A model generated the notes under the pieces. The model did no database searches and had not been told where the DNA came from. It saw only the letters and a list, made by a program, of their open reading frames with translations. Shown one piece after another: positions 5,875 through 13,955 of a DNA stretch of 36,779 nt (positions are counted from its first letter, which is position 1; each line of letters begins with the position of its first letter). The stretch is from the NCBI RefSeq assembly GCF_947495965.1, contig NZ_CANMBB010000012.1:1-36779 (forward strand), written 5' to 3'. The position numbers and the translations under genes were made by a program. Source of the stretch: an uncultured Maribacter sp. Lineage in GTDB: Bacteria; Bacteroidota; Bacteroidia; Flavobacteriales; Flavobacteriaceae.

Positions 5875-8274
5875 TTATATTCTTCCTCGCTCTGCATTAC
5901 GTTTAGTCTTTTTATTACTTTTAATTTTTTCATTACCAAACTTATATCTAAAAGAAAATTTAAAAAGCCTATTCTCTCTTCTTGTATAGGTAGTATTATT
6001 TTGGTCTGCATAGATTCTAGAGCTAAAATCATTACTTTGTCTAAAAATGTCTGAAACTCCTAAGGAAATACTAGCTTTTTTATTCCATAGTGTTTTTCGT
6101 AAATCTATATCTAGACTATTTATAGATGAATACCTATTATTACCCAAAATTAATGGGGAATAATACCTAAAATTAACGTCGGCCATTAAGCTTTTATCTG
6201 TTAAAAGGGTAAAACTGTTTCTAAACCTTGCAACATAATACGGCAAACTATTTTCTATTAATTCATTAGAACCAAAATCTATAAATTCATTTTCTTTATT
6301 CATAACAGAAAACAATACATAAGTATCCCAATAAGATGTAATGTTTTTATTAAAAGATACATCTATCCCATAAGAAATATTACTATTAATATTATAACTT
6401 AAATAGCGTAATAAATTAGAGTCATTGTCCTGGAAAACTTGCTCTCTGTATTGGTTTTTTTCATTTCTGTAAAAAACCTCAACGGCATATGTTTTATCAT
6501 AAACATATTCTAAAGCCAAATAGTTTCTTGTTGCAGGTAGTAAATTTGGATTCCCTTCTATTACAGAATTATTATTTTGAAAATATTGAAAAGGGTTAAT
6601 TTTATTATACCTGGGTCTATTAATTCTTCTGTAGTAATAAAGTCTTAAATTATTCTTTTTACTAAGCAAATAATTTAAAGAAAAGGAAGGGAATAGTTCT
6701 AAATAACTTTTCTTGTTTTTAATACCAGTGGTATTTAAAAAGCCTATAGTTTCGGTATATTCTGCACGCAAACCGGTATTTAATTTAAAGTTACTCCATT
6801 TTGTATTAAAACTAGAATATGCAGCAAAAATATCTTCATCATAACTAAAGGTACCATCTTCTGTAGGGTTTATTCCTGGTTGGTTTCTATCAAAACCCTC
6901 TTGTTTAATGGTGTTTTTAGATTCTATTCCTGCATAGCGTATACCTGCTTCTATGCCTGCTTTTTTTCCTATTGGAGTTATGTAATCTATTTGTGCATTG
7001 TATAAATTTATTTTTTGAAAAAAGTCTGTATTAAAATTGTTTTCTCCTATTAGTTCTTCTTCAGAATTAAAAAAAATTGTGCTTAAGTTTTGGTTTATAG
7101 TTGCATCATAAAATGTATAATGAGAACCAAAAGAAATTTCTTCTCCTTTTTTTCTTAATTTATGTATCCAATCTAAATAATAAGAGGTATTTAGCTTATT
7201 CTGATTACCGGGTATAAAAGTGTTAAAACTAGAATTATCACCCTCTTCTTCTATTCTCGTTTTAGAGGCAACAAATCTGTCCTCTTTTGGTGTTATAGTA
7301 TTAAGGCTATAAAGACTTATATGGTTTTTATCATTTAAATAATAATCAAAATATAGGCTTATTAAATGCTTGTTTTGTTTGTGAATACTTTCTTGGTTAG
7401 CAGTCCAAATAGAATTCGGGATATCATTCTCAAAAAAATTAGTAATATCTGTGAATTTGGTTGTTTTTTTATCTTTAGTAAGGGCATAGTTTATAGAAAA
7501 ATCTGTTTTATTTCCCTTAAAATAATGGTCTGTACCTAAAGTGTTTTTGGCAAAAACTCCTTGTTTATAAGTCCCGTATATTGCACCATTATACCCTTCA
7601 GATAATTTTTTTCGCATTACAATATTAATAAGCATTCCTCCCTCTGCACTATATTTTAATGGCGGATTGGTAATTACCTCTATAGATTCTACATTACTTG
7701 CACTAGTTCCAGATAAAAAATTAAAAATATCTTCTTTTGGTAAATTAATTTTACGACCATTAATCATTACCCCTATTTTATCTTCTCCCTTAATTTGTAT
7801 TTTATCCCCAGAAATAAGTACCGACGGTGTTTTCTTAAGAACATCCCAAACATCTGAATCTGTTAAAGCAGTATTAGCAATGTTATAAACCAATCTATCT
7901 GCTTGTCTTTCCAATCTAGGTTTTTGTAGTGTAACAATAACCTCATCTAGATTTTGTTCTATTAGAGGTATTATAATTGGATCAATAACAATATTAGAAT
8001 CCATGTTAATCGCAATAAAGGACGAATAATTTCCTATATAACTTGCAGAGATGTAATACTTTCCTTTTTTTAATTTTTCTATTGTAAAACTTCCGTCTTC
8101 ATTAGTAGAAGTGCCTTTTAAAAGTACCGAATCTAATGATCTTACTACAACGGTAGCATAAGAAATTGGATTCTGAACACCATCAACAATCTTTCCTGAA
8201 ACAGAAAATTCCTGAGCGGAAACAATAAAAGAAATAAAAAAAGACCATAAAAAGAGTAGGTAATTTTTATTCAT
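5875..8274 (-). CDS. outer-membrane beta-barrel receptor with carboxypeptidase-like N-terminal domain (TonB-dependent type)
   Basis: This 799-residue protein starts with a signal peptide (about 1-20, cleaved after VSA). A carboxypeptidase-regulatory-like domain follows (about 24-100: VSGKIVDGVQNPISYATVVV, GSFTIEKLKKGKYYISASYIG), then a plug domain (about 115-225: IANTALTDSDVWDVLKKTPSV, VMINGRKI, SIEVITNPPLKYSAEGG). A long beta-barrel (230-799) resembles the OMP_b-brl_3 family. Such proteins sit in the outer membrane and import or bind ligands; no SusD partner is next to it, so polysaccharide uptake by a SusCD pair is unlikely. The ligand is unknown. The C-terminus has a basic tail (KIKSNKKTKRNAERGRI) after the last strand. 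It stands alone, convergent with the radical SAM operon. Confidence 0.87.
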   Translation of the reverse strand: MNKNYLLFLWSFFISFIVSAQEFSVSGKIVDGVQNPISYATVVVRSLDSVLLKGTSTNEDGSFTIEKLKKGKYYISASYIGNYSSFIAINMDSNIVIDPIIIPLIEQNLDEVIVTLQKPRLERQADRLVYNIANTALTDSDVWDVLKKTPSVLISGDKIQIKGEDKIGVMINGRKINLPKEDIFNFLSGTSASNVESIEVITNPPLKYSAEGGMLINIVMRKKLSEGYNGAIYGTYKQGVFAKNTLGTDHYFKGNKTDFSINYALTKDKKTTKFTDITNFFENDIPNSIWTANQESIHKQNKHLISLYFDYYLNDKNHISLYSLNTITPKEDRFVASKTRIEEEGDNSSFNTFIPGNQNKLNTSYYLDWIHKLRKKGEEISFGSHYTFYDATINQNLSTIFFNSEEELIGENNFNTDFFQKINLYNAQIDYITPIGKKAGIEAGIRYAGIESKNTIKQEGFDRNQPGINPTEDGTFSYDEDIFAAYSSFNTKWSNFKLNTGLRAEYTETIGFLNTTGIKNKKSYLELFPSFSLNYLLSKKNNLRLYYYRRINRPRYNKINPFQYFQNNNSVIEGNPNLLPATRNYLALEYVYDKTYAVEVFYRNEKNQYREQVFQDNDSNLLRYLSYNINSNISYGIDVSFNKNITSYWDTYVLFSVMNKENEFIDFGSNELIENSLPYYVARFRNSFTLLTDKSLMADVNFRYYSPLILGNNRYSSINSLDIDLRKTLWNKKASISLGVSDIFRQSNDFSSRIYADQNNTTYTRRENRLFKFSFRYKFGNEKIKSNKKTKRNAERGRI

Positions 8275-8449
8275 ATAAGATTTAGCTATGCAGTAAATAT
8301 ATTAAATATAAATAAGAATAAACTTACGATTTGTGTGGCTTTGTAAAAACAATAATATAAAATAAGAAAAAGAGGGTTTTTCCATAATAAATCTTAAACC
8401 CAGTTTCTATTTTCTATAAAATGCATATATATCAGTACTTAAATTAAGC

Positions 8450-8457
8450 TATATTTG
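8450..8457 (+). promoter_or_regulatory. Bacteroidota -7 box upstream of lepA
   Basis: TATATTTG matches TAnnTTTG exactly, 62 nt before the lepA ATG, giving a leader of about 55-60 nt. No convincing TTG lies at the -33 spacing. Confidence 0.55.
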
Positions 8458-8471
8458 CAATTGCTTTTAAA

Positions 8472-8488
8472 TACCGTATACTACGGTA
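8472..8488 (+). promoter_or_regulatory. inverted repeat in the lepA leader
   Basis: TACCGTA and TACGGTA form a perfect 7-bp inverted repeat around a 3-nt centre (TAC). It falls between the predicted lepA promoter and the ATG. It may be an operator just past the start of transcription or a small leader hairpin. No regulator is known. Confidence 0.4.
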
Positions 8489-8519
8489 ATAAAGAAATAT
8501 AATTGCTCATTTTGTTCCT

Positions 8520-10316
8520 ATGAAAAATATTAGAAATTTCTGTATCATTGCTCATATTGATCACGGTAAAAGTACTTTGGCAGATCGGTTATTAGATTTT
8601 ACGGGGTCTGTCACTGATCGAGAAAAAAAAGAGCAATTACTTGACAGCATGGATTTGGAAAGAGAACGTGGTATTACTATTAAAAGTCATGCCATACAAA
8701 TGGAGTACACTTATAAAGGAGAGGAATATATTCTTAATTTAATTGATACTCCTGGTCACGTAGATTTTTCATATGAAGTTTCTAGATCTATTGCTGCTTG
8801 TGAGGGAGCTCTTTTAGTGGTAGACGCTGCGCAAAGTATACAAGCACAGACTATTTCCAATTTATATTTAGCATTAGAGAACGATTTAGAAATTATACCG
8901 GTACTTAATAAAGTAGATTTACCAAGTGCAAACCCAGAAGAAGTAACCGATGATATTGTAGACCTTTTAGGTTGTGATGGAGAAGAGGTTATTCCTGCAA
9001 GTGCAAAAACTGGTATTGGTATAGAAGAAATTTTAACCGCAATTATAGAGCGTATTCCTGCGCCAAAAGGAAATCCAGACGAACCATTACAAGCTTTAGT
9101 TTTTGACTCTGTTTACAATCCTTTTAGAGGAGTAGAAACTTATTTTAGAGTTATTAATGGCGAAATTAAAAAAGGGCAAAAAATTAAGTTTGTTGCTACT
9201 AATAAAGATTATTTTGCAGATGAGGTAGGCACATTAAAACTTACGCAAGAAATTAAAAAAACCATTAAAGCCGGTGATGTTGGGTACTTAATTACTGGAA
9301 TAAAAGATGCTCGCGAAGTAAAAGTAGGAGATACTATTACCGATGCTGCAAACCCAACAAAAAATGCAATTGATGGTTTTGAAGATGTAAAACCAATGGT
9401 ATTTGCTGGTATTTACCCTGTAGATACTGATGAATTTGAAGAACTACGTGCATCTATGGAAAAATTGCAGCTTAATGATGCTTCCTTGGTTTTTGCACCG
9501 GAAAGTAGTGCTGCTCTTGGTTTTGGTTTTCGTTGTGGGTTCTTAGGAATGCTACATATGGAGATTATTCAAGAACGTTTAGAGCGTGAGTTTAATATGA
9601 CCGTTATTACCACAGTACCAAACGTTAGTTACCATGCATATACACGTAAAGATCCAGAAGAAGCTTTAATTGTAAATAACCCTACAGATTTACCTGACCC
9701 TTCAAGTATTGATCGTGTAGAAGAACCATATATTAAAGCTACAATAATTACAAAGTCTGATTTTGTTGGTAATGTAATGTCTCTTTGTATTGAAAAAAGA
9801 GGGCAAATTACGAACCAAACCTATTTAACAACAGAAAGAGTAGAGCTTAATTTTGATATGCCTTTAGCCGAAATTGTTTTTGATTTTTATGACCGTTTAA
9901 AAACAGTTTCTAAAGGGTACGCTTCTTTTGATTACGCTCCTATAGGCATGCGTACTTCTAAATTAGTACGTGTAGATATTTTATTAAACGCACAACCTGT
10001 AGATGCTTTATCTGCCCTTATACACGCAGATAATGCGGTTACTATTGGTAAAAAAATGTGTGAAAAACTAAAAGAGCTTATACCAAGACAACAGTTTGAT
10101 ATTCCAATACAGGCTGCTATTGGAGCCAAAATAATATCTAGAGAAACTACAAAAGCATTACGTAAAGATGTTACTGCAAAATGTTATGGTGGTGATATTT
10201 CTCGTAAACGTAAACTTTTAGAGAAGCAGAAAAAAGGTAAAAAACGTATGCGCCAAGTAGGTAATGTAGAAGTGCCCCAAGAAGCATTTATGGCTGTATT
10301 AAAGCTAAATGATTAA
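8520..10316 (+). CDS. lepA: elongation factor 4 (LepA), ribosome-associated GTPase
   Basis: This 598-residue translational GTPase acts on ribosomes during initiation/elongation quality control under stress. The G1 loop is AHIDHGKST (11-19), switch [15 protein letters not shown] (47-60), G3 DTPGH (76-80) and G4 NKVD (about 130-133). EF-G-like domains II, III and V follow ([27 protein letters not shown] near 335-360). The LepA-specific C-terminal domain is basic ([28 protein letters not shown]), which separates LepA from EF-G and BipA. The length is exactly that of the family. It is a single-gene unit with its own promoter and a strong terminator 6 nt past the stop. Confidence 0.97.
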   Translation: MKNIRNFCIIAHIDHGKSTLADRLLDFTGSVTDREKKEQLLDSMDLERERGITIKSHAIQMEYTYKGEEYILNLIDTPGHVDFSYEVSRSIAACEGALLVVDAAQSIQAQTISNLYLALENDLEIIPVLNKVDLPSANPEEVTDDIVDLLGCDGEEVIPASAKTGIGIEEILTAIIERIPAPKGNPDEPLQALVFDSVYNPFRGVETYFRVINGEIKKGQKIKFVATNKDYFADEVGTLKLTQEIKKTIKAGDVGYLITGIKDAREVKVGDTITDAANPTKNAIDGFEDVKPMVFAGIYPVDTDEFEELRASMEKLQLNDASLVFAPESSAALGFGFRCGFLGMLHMEIIQERLEREFNMTVITTVPNVSYHAYTRKDPEEALIVNNPTDLPDPSSIDRVEEPYIKATIITKSDFVGNVMSLCIEKRGQITNQTYLTTERVELNFDMPLAEIVFDFYDRLKTVSKGYASFDYAPIGMRTSKLVRVDILLNAQPVDALSALIHADNAVTIGKKMCEKLKELIPRQQFDIPIQAAIGAKIISRETTKALRKDVTAKCYGGDISRKRKLLEKQKKGKKRMRQVGNVEVPQEAFMAVLKLND

Positions 10317-10322
10317 ACAAAT

Positions 10323-10352
10323 AAGGTCTTAGAGTTTCTAAGGCCTTTTTTA
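10323..10352 (+). terminator. intrinsic terminator of lepA
   Basis: AAGGTCTTAGA pairs with TCTAAGGCCTT (11 bp, one G-U pair) around a GTT loop, followed by a T run, starting 6 nt after the lepA stop. Confidence 0.85.
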
Positions 10353-10448
10353 TTAAGCTATAGTTTCATAAAAGAAGTAATATTTCTCCTAAATCGTATT
10401 ATTAAAAATAATTTAGGAACACCTATAAAAAATACTAGTAATTCTTCC

Positions 10449-10456
10449 TATTTTTG
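10449..10456 (+). promoter_or_regulatory. Bacteroidota -7 box upstream of a 76-residue orphan
   Basis: TATTTTTG matches TAnnTTTG and ends 22 nt before the ATG at 10479. It supports this short frame as a real gene. Confidence 0.5.
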
Positions 10457-10478
10457 TTTTCCAAAATTTCCCCAATAA

Positions 10479-10709
10479 ATGACATTATATATTGCACTAT
10501 ATACTGCTAAACACAGCATTATTCAAGTAGAGGAAAACTCTATTTTTACTTGGAGACAAGAAAGTGGAGACATAGATGAGTCTATGTTAATCAAAAAAAT
10601 AAAAAGAGAATCTTCTGTTCATTTTTTTGAAATGATAGCTGGAGAAAACTATCCTATTAAAGAAGAAGACATTACCGTTACTATAAATAAAGCAAAACCT
10701 TTTTCTTAG
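10479..10709 (+). CDS. conserved-looking hypothetical protein, 76 residues
   Basis: This small soluble acidic protein has no signal peptide or TM helix. Predicted alternating strands (TLYIALYTAKHSIIQVEENSI) are followed by a helix (ESMLIKKIKRESS), then strands with KEEDITVTINKAK. I do not recognise the family. A TAnnTTTG box at the right distance, an isolated position after the lepA terminator and amino-acid composition like its neighbours argue that it is expressed. It ends 2 nt before the stop codon of the convergent antiporter gene, so the two transcripts overlap at their 3' ends. Confidence 0.6.
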   Translation: MTLYIALYTAKHSIIQVEENSIFTWRQESGDIDESMLIKKIKRESSVHFFEMIAGENYPIKEEDITVTINKAKPFS

Positions 10710-10711
10710 AC

Positions 10712-12535
10712 TTATAAAGAAATTTGTTTCCCTAGATATACTAATTTATAGCCTTTTGTAATTGCTTCTTTTTCTTTGCCATAAAAGGATATAATCTCAA
10801 TAGTATCCTCTAAATTTTTTATAAAAATGGGCACTATATGCTCGTCTATTTTCGTAATCTCTATTAGTTTTATATAATGCTCAGGACTTTCTATTTCTAT
10901 TTCATTTATATTAGGATATTTTCTTGCTGCTTCTGTTAATTTAATAAAATCATCGGAATGGGAAAAAAGGCCTTCTCTAGGGTTATTTTCTGCTTCATTC
11001 ATTTCCTCTGTGTTTACAATTCTAAAAGCACCATTCTCTCCAAATTGGTCTTTAAACTTATCTATAGCAACTTTATTAATTTCAGAATTACCTGTAAGAG
11101 CCATTAAATACCCCATATCATTTAACTCTATATTATCTTCTAATGTATCCGAAAAAATATTAGCTTCTATTGCTTCTAAACCTAGTTTTCTTGCTTTATC
11201 TACATTGGTCTTGTTATTATCTATAAGTACCACATGTCTATTGTTTTTAGCTAAATATTGTCCTATTAATCTAGAAACCTTAGAAGCTCCTATAATTAAT
11301 ATTCCTTCAGACTTTACTAAAAACACACCTATTAATTTTGCAAATAACCTAGCAGTAGTAGCGTTAAGTAAAACCGTACCTAAAACAATCATAAAAACAA
11401 GTGGTGTAATGTATTCTGCTCCAGGCTCTCCTCTTGCTATTAATTTAGACCCAAATAATGAAGCTATACCAGCTGCCACAATTCCCCTTGGTCCTACCCA
11501 ACCAATAAATAGCTTTTCATTCATTTTTAAATTAGAACCTTGCGTGCTTAAAAAAACTCCTATTGGCCTTATAAGAAATACTATTACAGCAAAAAGTGCA
11601 AGTGTTTTCCAGTTTAAAATTAATTCCATATCCGAGATATTAATATTCGCAGCTAATAGAATAAATAATATAGATATTAAAATTACACTTAAAGACTCTT
11701 TAAAATATAACAGCTCTTTAAGGTTTGGTAAGTTGTTATTGCCTATTACCATTCCCATAACAACTACCGCAAGTAAACCAGATTCATGAGCAAAAATATC
11801 GGAAACAACAAAAACCAAAAGCACCGTTGATAAAGACACTACATTAAGAAGATAATGAGGAATAAATTTTTGCTTAATAGAAACAACTAAGCCATGAGCA
11901 AAAGTGAAACCAAAGGTTGCTCCAAATAACAATATTTTTCCAAACTCTATTAATGCTGTTTGCGTAAAAGCTTGTCCTTCTCCTACTACTATAAACTCAT
12001 AAACTAAAACAGCTACTAAAGCTCCAATAGGGTCTATTAATATTCCTTCCCATTTAAGAACTGCCGACACGTCTTTCTTTAAAGGAATATTTCTAAGTAT
12101 TGGTGTAATTACTGTAGGTCCTGTAACAATAATAAGTCCAGAAAAAAGAAATGATACTTGCCAACTTAGATTAAAAATATAATGAGCTGCTAAACCTGCT
12201 CCAAAAAAAGTAACTACAGAACCAAGCGTAATTAGCTTTGTTATAACAGGGCCTACGTTTTTAATTTCGGACCTTTTTAAGGTTAACCCCCCTTCAAAAA
12301 GAATAATACTAATAGCTAAGGAAACAAAATAATATAAACTCTCTCCAGGGAAAAGACCTTTTGTACCATTCCAAATAGGTTCTATTAACTTTAACCCGTC
12401 TTCTGTATATAATGTGGAAACAGGGCCAACTAGTAGTCCTATAAGTATTAACGGTAAAATAGCTGGTAATTTTAGCCTCCAAGCAACCCACTGCGCTAAT
12501 ATTCCCAAAATAACAATACCCGCTAATTCTACCAT
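10712..12535 (-). CDS. CPA1-type cation:proton antiporter with C-terminal Rossmann domain
   Basis: This 607-residue protein couples Na+ or K+ export to proton entry across the inner membrane for ion and pH balance. About 12-13 TM helices fill residues 1-407. Transport-core motifs are TGPTVITPILR (138-148) and EGILIDPIGAL (163-173, with Glu163 and Asp168 of the ED/DP type), and GWVGPRGIVAAGI (345-357). A cytosolic nucleotide-binding fold follows from about 409: SEGILIIGASKVSRLIG, with HVVLIDNN, LEAIEAN and MGYLMALTGN, as in TrkA-N domains, suggesting gating by NAD(H) or another nucleotide. The family is NhaP-like; ion choice cannot be read from sequence. It is a single gene with a possible promoter 113 nt upstream. 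Confidence 0.88.
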   Translation of the reverse strand: MVELAGIVILGILAQWVAWRLKLPAILPLILIGLLVGPVSTLYTEDGLKLIEPIWNGTKGLFPGESLYYFVSLAISIILFEGGLTLKRSEIKNVGPVITKLITLGSVVTFFGAGLAAHYIFNLSWQVSFLFSGLIIVTGPTVITPILRNIPLKKDVSAVLKWEGILIDPIGALVAVLVYEFIVVGEGQAFTQTALIEFGKILLFGATFGFTFAHGLVVSIKQKFIPHYLLNVVSLSTVLLVFVVSDIFAHESGLLAVVVMGMVIGNNNLPNLKELLYFKESLSVILISILFILLAANINISDMELILNWKTLALFAVIVFLIRPIGVFLSTQGSNLKMNEKLFIGWVGPRGIVAAGIASLFGSKLIARGEPGAEYITPLVFMIVLGTVLLNATTARLFAKLIGVFLVKSEGILIIGASKVSRLIGQYLAKNNRHVVLIDNNKTNVDKARKLGLEAIEANIFSDTLEDNIELNDMGYLMALTGNSEINKVAIDKFKDQFGENGAFRIVNTEEMNEAENNPREGLFSHSDDFIKLTEAARKYPNINEIEIESPEHYIKLIEITKIDEHIVPIFIKNLEDTIEIISFYGKEKEAITKGYKLVYLGKQISL

Positions 12536-12647
12536 AAATTAAATTTTTAGAAATTTAGTTTTTTTATTTTAATTATGTGTTTTTACAGGACTTTAATTCC
12601 TAAATAATGTATTATTTTACTTGTTCTAAACATTTAAGCGTGTAAAA

Positions 12648-12655
12648 CAAATATA
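12648..12655 (-). promoter_or_regulatory. possible -7 box of the antiporter gene
   Basis: The minus strand reads TATATTTG (TAnnTTTG), 112 nt before the antiporter ATG. No TTG at -33. In such AT-rich DNA chance matches occur, so confidence is limited. Confidence 0.35.
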
Positions 12656-12876
12656 TTTATTTAACACTATATTTTCTATATGCTTTTATCCATTAATTGG
12701 TTGGGGGTTTTTACAAAACAATAAGTGTTACCTATTATTTAACTGCCAAAAATAATTTTACTTTCTGTTAGTAAAAAAGAGTGTAAAATTAAGGAATACT
12801 TTCCAAAACAAAGAACCATAAAATACAATGAAAACAAGCAATCATATTTTAAATAATGCTATTGCTTATAGTAAAC

Positions 12877-12941
12877 TACCTCGGGGCAAGCCCACGAGGT
12901 ATTAAGAAAAATTAGTATTGGTTTCGACGCAAGCGTCGGAG
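12877..12941. repeat. pair of REP-like GC-rich hairpins sharing the apex GCAAGC
   Basis: The first hairpin is TACCTCG...CGAGGTA (12877-12883 with 12895-12901) extended by GGGC/GCCC with one bulged A. The second is CGACGC-AA-GCGTCG (12925-12938) extended by T-G and T-A pairs. Both have GCAAGC at the top and lie 23 bp apart in otherwise very AT-rich DNA. A paired, GC-rich, palindromic intergenic unit is the usual form of a REP/BIME element. The CTCGGGGCAAGCCC-type hairpin is one I associate with intergenic repeats in marine flavobacteria. The rest of 12536-13057 shows no gene. Confidence 0.65.
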
Positions 12942-13057
12942 CATTTAAATCTTGATTATCGAGTAAATAACCTTAAGCTGTTAAAAAACACCCAATAAAA
13001 CCTTCTAATTCTTAATTTACTTTCTATATTTCTTATTTTGCAAAAATTCATTTTTTT

Positions 13058-13918
13058 ATGAAACTACACCCTATAGAAACTGGTAATTTTAAATTAGATG
13101 GTGGTGCAATGTTTGGCGTTGTTCCCAAAACAATCTGGCAAAGAACAAATCCTGCAGATGCTAATAATATGATAGATATAGCTGCCAGATGTTTATTAAT
13201 TGAAGATGGAGAAAAATTAATATTGATTGATACCGGAATGGGCAACAAACAGTCCGAAAAATTTTTTAATTACTATTACCAATGGGGAGACTATACCTTA
13301 GATAATTCTCTAAAAAAAGCTGGTTTTCATAGAGATGATATTACCGATGTTTTTATGACCCATTTACATTTTGACCATTGTGGCGGAAGTGTGCAATGGA
13401 ACAAAGACCATACAGGTTATGAGCCCGCATTTAAAAATGCGACCTTCTGGACAAATGAAGAACATTGGAAATGGGCCACCCAACCTAACGTGAGGGAAAA
13501 AGCATCTTTCTTAAAAGAAAACTTATTGCCAATGCAAGAAAGTGGCCAATTAAAATTTATAGAACGTGGAGAAACTTCTTTCCTAAAAGAATCTGAATTA
13601 GGTTTTGGAATACTGTTTGTTGATGGTCATACTGAAAAACAAATGCTTCCACACATAAATTATCAAGGAAAAACTCTTGTATTTACGGCAGATTTAATCG
13701 CTACAGTTGGTCATTTGCCTTTGCCATACGTAATGGGTTATGACACTAGACCACTAGTAACTTTAACAGAAAAAGAAGTATTTTTGAAGAATGCAGTAGA
13801 TAAAGAGTATCTCTTGTTTTTTGAACATGATGCACATAACCAAATGTGCTCTTTAAAAACTACAGAAAAAGGAGTGAGATTAGAAAACACCTTTACGTTT
13901 AATGATTATTTTAATTAA
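13058..13918 (+). CDS. MBL-fold metallo-hydrolase
   Basis: This 286-residue metallo-beta-lactamase-fold protein has no signal peptide and is probably cytosolic. The metal motif THLHFDHCGG (about 105-114) is HxHxDH. LIDTGMGN (about 57-64) is the upstream strand, a further His lies in DGHTEKQ, metal-bridging Asp is in FTADLIA, and the last ligand is in FFEHDAH. The layout is like quorum-quenching lactonase and other AHL-lactonase-type hydrolases (substrate-binding strand GGAMFGVVPK near the N-terminus), but the substrate is unknown. It is the first gene of a + strand run ahead of the S8 protease (37 nt gap), probably co-transcribed. Confidence 0.85.
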   Translation: MKLHPIETGNFKLDGGAMFGVVPKTIWQRTNPADANNMIDIAARCLLIEDGEKLILIDTGMGNKQSEKFFNYYYQWGDYTLDNSLKKAGFHRDDITDVFMTHLHFDHCGGSVQWNKDHTGYEPAFKNATFWTNEEHWKWATQPNVREKASFLKENLLPMQESGQLKFIERGETSFLKESELGFGILFVDGHTEKQMLPHINYQGKTLVFTADLIATVGHLPLPYVMGYDTRPLVTLTEKEVFLKNAVDKEYLLFFEHDAHNQMCSLKTTEKGVRLENTFTFNDYFN

Positions 13919-13955
13919 GCTTAAAACATTTTAAATTATAACTAATAAATTTTAT

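Noticed and set aside
5875-8274. SusC-type polysaccharide uptake receptor
   Set aside because: No SusD gene or carbohydrate enzymes are adjacent and the barrel looks like the smaller OMP_b-brl_3 type.
11010-11789. 259-codon plus-strand ORF inside the antiporter gene
   Set aside because: It is an antisense shadow of the antiporter coding frame; residues show no family and the antiporter motifs are intact on the other strand.
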